Position numbers and translations under genes: made by a program
NCBI GenBank assembly: GCA_002346225.1
Contig: DDYY01000049.1
Coordinates: 1 to 5,008 of the forward strand
Direction of reading: 5' to 3'
DNA from: Bacteroidetes bacterium UBA3022
Lineage (GTDB): Bacteria; Bacteroidota; Bacteroidia; Chitinophagales; BACL12
Length of the DNA: 5,008 nucleotides
In this document: piece after piece, positions 1 through 5,008 of the stretch
Layout: every line of letters begins with the position of its first letter
How positions within the stretch are numbered: the first letter of the stretch is position 1
Notes under the pieces: model-generated
Seen by the model: only the letters and a program-made list of their open reading frames with translations
What the model was told of the DNA's origin: nothing
Databases searched by the model: none

Positions 1-726
1 GGTATCGCCACCCGGGTGAAAACCTACTGTTCTCAGGACCGTTGTTTCATCAATGGTTATTGGACCTGTATAGATAGTTGATGTAGCTGTAGGCCAGGCA
101 CCATTGGTGGTGTAACGAATGGTTACATCCGGCTGGGGTGAGGTAATCGTTACTGTAACAGAACCGGCGTAGTTTCCGGAGTTGGGCTCCATGTCCGGCT
201 TAACGGCATAGGCACCAAAGGAGGTACCGCTGTTGCTGGCACCGGGACTTGGATTGGTAAGGATTTTCCAGTTATCACTTCCATCCGGCACGCGTCCCCA
301 GGAATGATTGGTCATGTTAGGCTCGGCGATATAATTGATATCGATGATGGTTATTCCGTCCGGATCGGTGAATACCACATCTTCATCCACAACTGTCTGT
401 GTGATTTTGAAATTGGTATGGATATGCGTTCCTTCCACGATATCGCGACCGGAGCACCAGAACCGGAGATAGCCTCCCGCAGCAATGGTGGTACCTGCAG
501 GTATTTCGTATTTATCCGGATTGCTTTCCCGATCGCTCAGAAAATATCCACCCAGATCGACTGCAGTCGGACCGGCATTGTACAATTCAATCCAGTCCTC
601 GTATTCACCGTGGTTATCTACATCAGCATCCCAGTTGGCTGCTGAAAATTCATTGATAACCACCTGTGCCTGTAAGGCTGTGATAGCTGTCAGAAAAATA
701 ATAAGGAGTGTACTTTTTAATTTCAT
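1..726 (-). CDS. Secreted lamin-tail-domain protein, 5' part only (runs off left edge)
   Basis: The frame is open from ATG at 726-724 to the window edge (242 codons, no stop), so the C-terminus is missing. Residues 1-20 form a typical signal peptide: a KLK basic start, a hydrophobic stretch LLIIFLTAITAL, then AQA-like small residues before Q21. Residues about 22-165 resemble a lamin-tail domain: VVINEFSAAN, then EDWIELYNAG, VDLGGYFLSD, IPAGTTIAAGGYL and, near the end, SWGRVPDGSDNW and NPSPGASN. Residues about 178-242 resemble the chitobiase/beta-hexosaminidase C-terminal type of domain (GSVTVTITS, then VTIRYTTNGAWPT and PITIDETTVLRTV). In Bacteroidota this order is often followed by a CotH kinase-like domain or a type IX secretion tail; that part lies outside the window, so it is inference. 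It is expected to be exported, perhaps a surface or extracellular protein. No Shine-Dalgarno sequence precedes the ATG. Domain calls are fairly sure; function is unknown. Confidence 0.85.
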   Translation of the reverse strand, partial: MKLKSTLLIIFLTAITALQAQVVINEFSAANWDADVDNHGEYEDWIELYNAGPTAVDLGGYFLSDRESNPDKYEIPAGTTIAAGGYLRFWCSGRDIVEGTHIHTNFKITQTVVDEDVVFTDPDGITIIDINYIAEPNMTNHSWGRVPDGSDNWKILTNPSPGASNSGTSFGAYAVKPDMEPNSGNYAGSVTVTITSPQPDVTIRYTTNGAWPTATSTIYTGPITIDETTVLRTVGFHPGGDT

Positions 727-751
727 ACGCTTTGCGTTGAATCAACCACTA

Positions 752-767
752 AAAATAGGACTATTTT
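752..767 (-). promoter_or_regulatory. AT-rich dyad and weak -7 box upstream of the lamin-tail gene
   Basis: AAAATAG and CTATTTT form perfect 7-base inverted arms around a 2-base centre, 26 bases upstream of the ATG at 726. On the minus strand the right arm runs into TATTTTTA (757-750), which fits the Bacteroidota -7 consensus TAnnTTTG at five of six fixed positions. No clear TTG -33 element is present at the usual distance. The dyad could be an operator overlapping a promoter, or chance in AT-rich sequence. A second short dyad, ACGC-AAA-GCGT, touches the start codon (737-727 on the minus strand). The rest of the 120-bp gap to the ClC gene shows no T-tailed terminator. Confidence 0.25.
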
Positions 768-846
768 CTGCTTTTATAACGCCAGATTGTCATAAAAGAT
801 TAAAACTGGCTTAACATACTGCACTGTTCAAGCAATGCTTTAACAA

Positions 847-2385
847 TTACATGTCCAAACGGTTCGTATCGCTGGCCAGCAACTGCCTGTACATGCCGAA
901 AATCCTCGATTTGGATATAATACCGACATATTGCTGTCCGTCGAGCACCGGCAGGTTCCAGGCACCCGTTTCATCAAATTTCTTCATGGCGGTGTCCATG
1001 CCGTCCTGAATTTGCAGTACTGTGGGCGGTGCATGCATCAGCTGAATGGCGAAGGTATCGTTGTAGCGCTCGGGTTTGAACATCAGTGTTCTGATATCAT
1101 CAAGGGTGATAATACCTTGAAAAACACCCGATTGATCGACCACCGGAAAGAGGTTTCTGCTGGAGTTAGCTACTACCTCTACCAGCTCTCCCAGGCTGAT
1201 TTCCGGTGCAATGGTGCGGATTTCCGATTCTATCAATTTGCGCACATCCAGCTTTTGAATGACCCTGGTATCGCTGTCGTAGCCGGCAAACAAGCCTTTT
1301 TCCATCAGCTGGCGCACCGGCATGGGGTGGGGTTCGAAATATTTTACAGTGATATACGAGAGCGTAGATACTATGACCAGCGGAATCATCAGTTCATAAC
1401 CGGATGTTATTTCTGCAATAAAGAAAACACCGGTAAGGGGAGCGTGATTGGCACCGCACAAAACACCGGCCATGGCCACGAGTGTAAAAGTCGCCATGTG
1501 CAGATCGCCCGATAACCCCGTAAACTGTAGCACCTGCGCGAAAAAATAACCTGCGGTGGCTCCTACGAAAAGGGAGGGTGCAAACATCCCACCGTTACCT
1601 CCTGCTCCCTGTGTAAGGTTGGCCGCCACTATTTTCAACACTACCAGCAAAAGGATGTACGGAATGAGCAGTGCATTGCCATCCACCCATTTGCTAAAGA
1701 AACTCTGTTCCACGATAAAATCGGCATTGCCGCTCAGGAGGGCACGGATGGTGGTAAAGCCCTCTCCGTAGAGCGCGGGAAACAAAAAAATGAGGATACC
1801 CAGCATAAGACTCCCGGCGATAAAGGGATGCCAGGTGGTTTTCATATTAGCGAAAATCTTACGCGACCGATTGCTGATGCGGATGAACACAAGGGAAACG
1901 ATGCCGGTAAAAGCGCCCAGCAGCATAAAGAGGTAGAGCTGTGCCACCTCAAAGCTGTCTGTCATTTCGGCGGTGAAGATGATTTCCGTTCCCGACAGTG
2001 CGCGCGTAGTAATGGCCCCGGCCACCGATGCCAGCAATACCGGAATAAAGCTGGAAACTGCCAGTTCGAGCAGCAGGATTTCGAGTGTAAACACAAAGCC
2101 GGCAATCGGCGCATTGAACAGGCTGGAGATGGCTGCTGCCACCCCGCAACCTATGAGCAGGGTGCGTTCGCGGTAATTGAAGCGAAACAGCATGCCCAAG
2201 TTGGAACCGATGGCTGAACCGGTAACTACAATAGGCGACTCCAGTCCTACACTTCCGCCAAACCCCACCGTAAGTCCGCTGGTAACCAGGTGGGAATACG
2301 TCATGTCGCGGGGCAGAATAGACGACTTGTGTGAAATGGCGTGCATGATGCTGCTGATACCTTTTCCCAGGTGACCGTGGTTCAT
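847..2385 (-). CDS. ClC chloride channel/transporter with two CBS domains, main part (512 aa) downstream of an in-frame TAG
   Basis: This is the larger part of a ClC-family membrane protein that moves chloride or a related anion across the inner membrane. From the ATG at 2385 it shows GKGIS (residues 7-11, ClC motif 1, usually GSGIP), GLESP (47-51, motif 2 with the gating glutamate E49), NAPIAGFVFTLE (91-102) and GGMFAP (265-270, the GxFxP motif), with many hydrophobic helices between. The soluble C-terminus, residues about 380-505, holds two CBS domains (NLFPVVDQSGVFQGIITLDD and WNLPVLDGQQYVGIISKSR), which in this family can bind nucleotides and regulate transport. The stop is TAA. The ATG is only the first Met after an in-frame TAG at 2400-2398: upstream codons in the same frame encode the missing N-terminal helix, so the natural protein was about 595 residues. 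The 512-aa product may be made by re-initiation 12 bases after the TAG, or the gene may be dead. Family assignment is sure; whether a working protein is made is open. Confidence 0.9.
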   Translation of the reverse strand: MNHGHLGKGISSIMHAISHKSSILPRDMTYSHLVTSGLTVGFGGSVGLESPIVVTGSAIGSNLGMLFRFNYRERTLLIGCGVAAAISSLFNAPIAGFVFTLEILLLELAVSSFIPVLLASVAGAITTRALSGTEIIFTAEMTDSFEVAQLYLFMLLGAFTGIVSLVFIRISNRSRKIFANMKTTWHPFIAGSLMLGILIFLFPALYGEGFTTIRALLSGNADFIVEQSFFSKWVDGNALLIPYILLLVVLKIVAANLTQGAGGNGGMFAPSLFVGATAGYFFAQVLQFTGLSGDLHMATFTLVAMAGVLCGANHAPLTGVFFIAEITSGYELMIPLVIVSTLSYITVKYFEPHPMPVRQLMEKGLFAGYDSDTRVIQKLDVRKLIESEIRTIAPEISLGELVEVVANSSRNLFPVVDQSGVFQGIITLDDIRTLMFKPERYNDTFAIQLMHAPPTVLQIQDGMDTAMKKFDETGAWNLPVLDGQQYVGIISKSRIFGMYRQLLASDTNRLDM

Positions 2386-2397
2386 GAAACGGACGAA

Positions 2398-2400
2398 CTA
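2398..2400 (-). other. In-frame TAG interrupting the ClC gene
   Basis: Reading the minus strand, the codons run ATA TAG TTC GTC CGT TTC ATG, that is Ile-stop-Phe-Val-Arg-Phe-Met. Family members usually have a hydrophobic residue here (type ...LTV-L-FVRY...), so a one-base change such as TTG to TAG would explain it. No frame change is involved: the reading frame is the same on both sides. A natural nonsense mutation, a sequencing or assembly error, and programmed readthrough cannot be separated from the sequence alone. Confidence 0.85.
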
Positions 2401-2634
2401 TATCGTAAGTGCTATGCCGATTACCGGAAACAGGAGGTAGAGGTATTCAAACGAAAAATCTTCGTTGATGCCGATGAGGAGTTCCTCCCAAAAATGCACC
2501 CACCATTTCAGCAAGGTGGAAGCCAGACCAGCTGCAATGCCTATCAGCACGCTGATGAGCAGCAAAAAATTGCGCTTGCTCACATGGCGGGAACGCCATA
2601 TCAAAAACCGTTGTAGCCACTTTGCCGGATTCAC
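2398..2634 (-). CDS. N-terminal fragment (78 aa) of the interrupted ClC gene
   Basis: The frame starts at GTG (2634-2632) and ends at TAG (2400-2398). It encodes WLQRFLIWRSRHVSKRNFLL, then a hydrophobic helix (about residues 22-45, LLISVLIGIAAGLASTLLKW) and a second one (about 62-78, FEYLYLLFPVIGIALTI). Both the order and the sequence match the usual beginning of Bacteroidota ClC proteins (short basic FLIWR..RH.S segment, then the first helices). It lies in exactly the same frame as the 512-aa part, separated only by TAG and four codons (Phe-Val-Arg-Phe). GTG is chosen as the start because the frame has no ATG between it and the upstream stop at 2685-2683, and because the resulting N-terminus has the family's usual length. 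Alone it lacks every ion-pathway motif and would not be a transporter. It is divergent to the nucleotidyltransferase gene, 69 bp away; its own promoter is not clear. Confidence 0.7.
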   Translation of the reverse strand: MNPAKWLQRFLIWRSRHVSKRNFLLLISVLIGIAAGLASTLLKWWVHFWEELLIGINEDFSFEYLYLLFPVIGIALTI

Positions 2635-2691
2635 GACAGCGAAGTTAACCCATACATGACATACGGCTGCCGCTATTCCTGTTCAACCTTC

Positions 2692-2699
2692 TATATTTG
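2692..2699 (+). promoter_or_regulatory. Bacteroidota -7 promoter box (TATATTTG) for the nucleotidyltransferase operon
   Basis: TATATTTG matches the phylum's -7 consensus TAnnTTTG at all fixed positions and ends five bases before the ATG at 2704. No exact TTG -33 element is seen upstream, though that element is weaker in general. With this spacing transcription would start at or within a few bases of the ATG, so the mRNA would have almost no leader, which also fits the absence of a Shine-Dalgarno sequence. Confidence 0.6.
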
Positions 2700-2703
2700 T
2701 ACT

Positions 2704-3711
2704 ATGAAGGCCATCATACCCGTTGCCGGTGTTGGGGTGCGGCTGCGTCCCCACACCTATTCCCAGCCCAAGCCCCTGATTCCTGTTGCAGGAAAACCCA
2801 TTCTGGGATTCATCATTGACCGGCTGGTGCAGGCAGGATTTACAGAATTCATTTTTGTCATCGGTTACCTGGGCGAAAAGATTGAGGCCTTTGTAGAAAC
2901 ACAATACCCCGACCTAAGTACCCACTTCGTGTTGCAGCACACCCGCGAAGGGCTGGGTCATGCCATCTGGTTATGCCGGGACCTGGTGGAAGACAACGAA
3001 GGGGTGTTCATAGCGCTGGGCGATACCATTTTTGAAGCTGACCTGGAGGCCATTATGCAACAGGAAGGTTCCGCACTGGGACTGAAGAAAGTAGATGACC
3101 CGCGCGATTTTGGCGTAGCGGAGGTAGACAACGAAGGTTTGATTACCCGCCTGGTGGAAAAACCGAATATTCCCAAAAGCAACCTGGCACTCGTGGGTTT
3201 GTATAAAATCACCGAAAGCAAGGCATTGTTCGATGCACTGGATTCAAATATAAATAAATCGTATAAAACTCAGGGAGAGTTTCATCTGACAGACGCCCTG
3301 ATGCTGATGATAATGGCGGGAATACCTTTCCAGTCGTTCAAAGTGCAGAACTGGTATGATTGCGGCAAGAAGGAAATCCTGCTCGAAACCAATGCTATAT
3401 TGATGAAGAAGATGGGCATGCAGAAGCACGATCAGTTTGCGTACGACAATACCATCATCATTGATCCGGTGAGCATCGCTCCGGGCTGCGAAATCAGCAA
3501 CAGTATTATTGGTCCGAATGTTACGCTGGGTGAAGGTGCGGTGTTGCACTACTCCATCATCAGAGATTCTATCATTGGTAATTATTCCAATATTGAAGAT
3601 GTGGTGCTGCACCACTCTGTCATCGGTTCAGATGCCACCATCAAAGGACTGAGTCAGAGCCTGAGCATTGGCGACAACACGGAAATAGACCTCTCACAAA
3701 GTTTTGGATGA
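2704..3711 (+). CDS. Sugar-1-phosphate nucleotidyltransferase (RmlA/glucose-1-phosphate thymidylyltransferase-like) with hexapeptide-repeat tail
   Basis: This 335-aa cytoplasmic enzyme belongs to the NTP_transferase family, which joins a sugar-1-phosphate to an NTP to make an NDP-sugar and pyrophosphate for cell-surface glycan synthesis. The N-terminal nucleotide-binding signature is clear: MKAIIPVAGVGVRLRP, then PKPL (22-25). Other family marks are GDT (106-108, metal-binding Asp107), FGVAE (136-140), VEKP (151-154), the region around GEFHLTDAL (191-199), and WYDCGK (217-222, second Asp219; RmlA proteins usually have WxDxGT). Residues about 250-330 carry isoleucine/valine-rich hexapeptide repeats (SIIGPNVTLGEG, SIIRDSIIGNYS, SVIGSDATIKG), predicted to form a left-handed beta-helix. 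The exact sugar and base cannot be read from the sequence. The frame is open further upstream with an ATG at 2656, but the conserved N-terminus begins at 2704, and the promoter box lies between the two. Its TGA overlaps the next gene's ATG. Confidence 0.92.
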   Translation: MKAIIPVAGVGVRLRPHTYSQPKPLIPVAGKPILGFIIDRLVQAGFTEFIFVIGYLGEKIEAFVETQYPDLSTHFVLQHTREGLGHAIWLCRDLVEDNEGVFIALGDTIFEADLEAIMQQEGSALGLKKVDDPRDFGVAEVDNEGLITRLVEKPNIPKSNLALVGLYKITESKALFDALDSNINKSYKTQGEFHLTDALMLMIMAGIPFQSFKVQNWYDCGKKEILLETNAILMKKMGMQKHDQFAYDNTIIIDPVSIAPGCEISNSIIGPNVTLGEGAVLHYSIIRDSIIGNYSNIEDVVLHHSVIGSDATIKGLSQSLSIGDNTEIDLSQSFG

Positions 3712-4652
3712 TGACCAATCGCATAACATCCTTATTTCGTATTCAATATCCTATTATACAAGCCGGCATGATCTGGTGCAGTGGCTGGGAGCTGGCCAGT
3801 GCGGTGAGCAATGCCGGAGGTTTGGGGTTAATCGGCAGTGGCAGCATGTACCCGGATGTGTTGAAAACACATATACAAAAATGCAAAGCAGCCACCGACC
3901 GACCCTTTGGTGTCAATGTACCCTTGTTGTATCCGAATATTGAAGAACATATTCAGACTATTATAGATGAGAAAGTACCCATTGTTTTCACGAGTGCCGG
4001 CAACCCCAAAACATGGACACCTGTATTGAAGGAACATGGCATTACCGTGGTGCATGTGGTGAGCAGTGTGAAGTTTGCACAAAAAGTAGAGGCAGCGGGA
4101 TGCGATGCGGTGGTGGCAGAAGGCTTTGAGGCCGGCGGGCATAACGGCAGGGAAGAGACAACTACCCTTTGCCTCCTTCCTTTGGTTGCCGATGCTGTCA
4201 GCATTCCCGTTATAGCGGCAGGCGGTATAGGCAGCGGACGGGCCATGCTGGCTTGTATGGTTCTCGGTGCCGATGGTGTGCAGATAGGTAGTCGCTTTGC
4301 AGCCAGCAAAGAAAGCAGTGCACACGAGCATTTCAAGCAGGCTATTGTAGCTGCCAAAGAGGGAGACACCGAATTATCGTTGAAACAACTGACGCCGGTG
4401 CGTCTTATCAAGAACGATTTTTACCGGGAGGTAAAAGCCGCCGAAGCCAAAGGTGCCACCCTGGAAGAATTGCAACAATTGCTGGGCAGAGGCCGAGCGA
4501 AGAAGGGCATGTTTGAAGGCAATCTGGAAGAAGGAGAGCTGGAGATTGGTCAGGTGAGTGCGGGGATACAAAGTGTTATGCCGGCAGCCGATATTCTGAA
4601 AGAAATATGGGAGGAGTTTGAGCAGCGCAAAGCTGTATGTGGTAAGTGGTAG
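3708..4652 (+). CDS. NAD(P)H-dependent FMN oxidoreductase, nitronate monooxygenase/FabK family
   Basis: This 314-aa protein has the TIM-barrel layout of the nitronate monooxygenase (2-nitropropane dioxygenase) and FabK enoyl-ACP reductase family. Visible marks: RITSLFRIQYPIIQAGM (5-21), ASAVSNAGGLGLIG (30-43), PFGVN (66-70), AEGFEAGGHNG (137-147, with the His145 typical of the family's active site), IPVIAAGGIGSG (166-177, phosphate/FMN binding) and GADGVQIGSRF (187-197). The overall pattern, including RIT..., EAGGH and ...ATRF-like GSRF, is close to FabK, so it could reduce enoyl-ACP in fatty acid synthesis; the nitronate-oxidising role is the alternative, and the sequence does not decide. 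It starts at ATG 3708, overlapping the preceding TGA by four bases (ATGA), which points to translational coupling; a second ATG at 3711 is equally possible. The stop is TAG, at a length normal for the family. Confidence 0.9.
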   Translation: MMTNRITSLFRIQYPIIQAGMIWCSGWELASAVSNAGGLGLIGSGSMYPDVLKTHIQKCKAATDRPFGVNVPLLYPNIEEHIQTIIDEKVPIVFTSAGNPKTWTPVLKEHGITVVHVVSSVKFAQKVEAAGCDAVVAEGFEAGGHNGREETTTLCLLPLVADAVSIPVIAAGGIGSGRAMLACMVLGADGVQIGSRFAASKESSAHEHFKQAIVAAKEGDTELSLKQLTPVRLIKNDFYREVKAAEAKGATLEELQQLLGRGRAKKGMFEGNLEEGELEIGQVSAGIQSVMPAADILKEIWEEFEQRKAVCGKW

Positions 4653-4658
4653 GATGAT

Positions 4659-4710
4659 GAACTTGCCCCGATAACCATCGGGGCTGGCCACGATAGCTAT
4701 CGGGGTAAGC
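4659..4710. repeat. Hairpin repeat cluster 1 (two 22-base units)
   Basis: Unit 1 (4667-4688) contains CCCGATAACCATCGGGG; with flanking bases it forms an 8-bp stem, GCCCCGAT/ATCGGGGC (4665-4672 with 4677-4684), around AACC. Unit 2 (4689-4710) matches unit 1 at 16 of 22 positions and centres on the perfect palindrome CGATAGCTATCG (4691-4702). Bases 4659-4683 recur exactly at 4957-4981. The cluster begins seven bases after the oxidoreductase stop, so it could act as a 3' stem-loop or a terminator, but no T-run follows the stem, so a standard intrinsic terminator is unlikely. Confidence 0.8.
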
Positions 4711-4712
4711 TG

Positions 4713-4789
4713 TTAGGTATTAGCCGTTGGCTGTTGGTCTTTGGCACACTACTTACAACCTAACACCTATTACCTACAACGTACAACCT
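4713..4789. repeat. Two facing arms of degenerate heptamer repeats
   Basis: The left arm (4713-4747) reads as five heptamers: TTAGGTA, TTAGCCG, TTGGCTG, TTGGTCT, TTGGCAC. The right arm (4755-4789) reads as five more: ACAACCT, AACACCT, ATTACCT, ACAACGT, ACAACCT. On the opposite strand the right arm has the same flavour as the left (TTAGG, TTGTAGG). TAGGTATTAG (4716-4725 region of the left arm, starting at 4714) and CTAACACCTA (4760-4769) could pair with one mismatch, so the two arms may fold into a long imperfect stem. Confidence 0.6.
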
Positions 4790-4875
4790 ATAAAGCGTCC
4801 CGCTGGTGTTACCGGATACGGATGCGTCATTGACGTTGACGATAACGGTGATGATTTTAATTCGAATAAGATTTC

Positions 4876-4915
4876 AACGCAGCGGTCTCGGCGAATGCGC
4901 AGCGGTCGCTGCGTT
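4876..4915. repeat. GC-rich inverted repeat with an internal direct duplication
   Basis: AACGCAGCG (4876-4884) is the exact reverse complement of CGCTGCGTT (4907-4915), with 22 bases between. Inside, CGCAGCGGTC occurs twice, at 4878-4887 and 4898-4907, exactly 20 bases apart. The second copy also makes a compact hairpin, CGCAGC-GGTC-GCTGCG (4898-4913), that competes with the outer stem. No T-run follows on the plus strand. It might be a terminator-like structure or a decayed mobile repeat; its identity is not recognised. Confidence 0.6.
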
Positions 4916-4956
4916 ATACCTGAAATAGCATGCACCTAACTGGTTCACTCTATCAA

Positions 4957-5008
4957 GAACTTGCCCCGATAACCATCGGGGTTGGTCCCGAAAACCATCG
5001 GGGTTGGC
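4957..5008. repeat. Hairpin repeat cluster 2 (two 22-base units, reaching the right edge)
   Basis: Units at 4965-4986 and 4987-5008 match at 20 of 22 positions, each with CCCGA[T/A]AACCATCGGGGTTGG. The first can form the stem CCCCGAT/ATCGGGG (4964-4970 and 4975-4981); the second has a 5-bp stem, CCCGA/TCGGG. Bases 4957-4981 are an exact 25-base copy of 4659-4683, 298 bases away. The last unit ends exactly at the window edge, so further units may follow. Confidence 0.8.

Larger units (their letters stand above)
4653..5008. other. Gene-free, repeat-rich intergenic region
   Basis: No reading frame here has the composition or motifs of a known protein. The open frames present run across hairpins and tandem repeats and are judged to be chance. 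The region carries three repeat types, listed separately: 22-base hairpin units at 4667-4710 and 4965-5008, heptamer arms at 4713-4789, and a GC-rich inverted repeat at 4876-4915. The stretch 4790-4875 between them shows no recognised element. The next gene to the right is not in the window. Confidence 0.7.

Noticed and set aside
304..814. Two plus-strand open frames near the left edge
   Set aside because: They are antisense to the secreted lamin-tail protein, whose signal peptide and domains are recognisable on the minus strand.
931..1515. 194-codon open frame on the plus strand
   Set aside because: It is antisense to the ClC gene, its product resembles no family, and the minus-strand frame there encodes clear CBS and ClC sequence.
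2656..2685. Promoter of the ClC gene on the minus strand
   Set aside because: The best candidate pairs a TTG about 20 bases upstream with TATGTCAT, which matches the -7 consensus at only half its fixed positions.
2656..2703. Upstream ATG (2656) as the start of the nucleotidyltransferase
   Set aside because: It adds 16 residues (MTYGCRYSCSTFYICT) with no family similarity and would place the TATATTTG promoter box inside the gene.
3828..4411. Long minus-strand open frames opposite the oxidoreductase
   Set aside because: They are shadows of a well-supported plus-strand gene with conserved FMN-binding motifs.
2398..4652. TAG reassigned to an amino acid in this genome
   Set aside because: The oxidoreductase gene ends at TAG (4650-4652) at the normal length for its family. 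The 36 codons open beyond it run through hairpin and heptamer repeats and do not resemble protein, so TAG appears to be a true stop.
4665..4684. Intrinsic terminator of the oxidoreductase operon
   Set aside because: The stem is strong and well placed, but no T-run follows and the same unit recurs 298 bases away from any visible gene end, so a dispersed repeat is the better label; a secondary terminator role is not excluded.
4870..4921. Integron attC site
   Set aside because: The ends (TTTCAAC and GTTATAC) miss the RYYYAAC and GTTRRRY core patterns by one base each, the stem lacks the expected unpaired bases, and there is no integrase or cassette.
4727..4939. Possible small 70-aa gene
   Set aside because: It starts inside the heptamer arms and runs across the GC-rich inverted repeat; there is no promoter, ribosome site or recognisable domain.
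4959..5008. CRISPR array
   Set aside because: The 22-base units are directly adjacent with no unique spacers, and no cas gene is present.

Overview
This window looks like an ordinary chromosomal segment of a Bacteroidota bacterium, probably near the Chitinophagales/Saprospirales/Sphingobacteriales side. That placement is inferred. It rests on a secreted lamin-tail/chitobiase-type protein, an exact TAnnTTTG promoter box a few bases before a start codon, no Shine-Dalgarno sequences before the starts, and ClC, nucleotidyltransferase and flavin-oxidoreductase proteins that resemble those of this phylum. No rRNA, tRNA, CRISPR array, transposase or prophage gene was seen.

Layout. The left part is on the minus strand. 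The 5' portion of a secreted protein (lamin-tail domain plus a chitobiase-type C-terminal domain) runs off the left edge (726 to 1). Upstream of it, after a 120-bp gap, lies a ClC-type chloride channel/transporter with two C-terminal CBS domains (2634 to 847). This gene is interrupted by an in-frame TAG at 2400-2398, so it reads as a 78-residue N-terminal piece and a 512-residue piece that holds the rest. A 69-bp divergent gap separates it from a plus-strand pair: a sugar-1-phosphate nucleotidyltransferase with a hexapeptide-repeat tail (2704-3711), joined by a 4-base ATGA overlap to an FMN-dependent flavin oxidoreductase of the nitronate monooxygenase/FabK family (3708-4652). The pair is probably transcribed from a promoter whose -7 box ends five bases before the ATG, which suggests a leaderless or nearly leaderless mRNA.

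The last 356 bases (4653-5008) hold no convincing gene but are dense in repeats: two clusters of a 22-base hairpin unit built on CCCGAT...ATCGGGG, two facing arms of degenerate heptamers, and a GC-rich inverted repeat with an internal duplication. The second hairpin cluster runs to the right edge and may continue.

The most notable items are the amber codon in the ClC gene, the divergent ion-pathway residues of that ClC, and the layered intergenic repeats. No complete, clearly undescribed system is visible.
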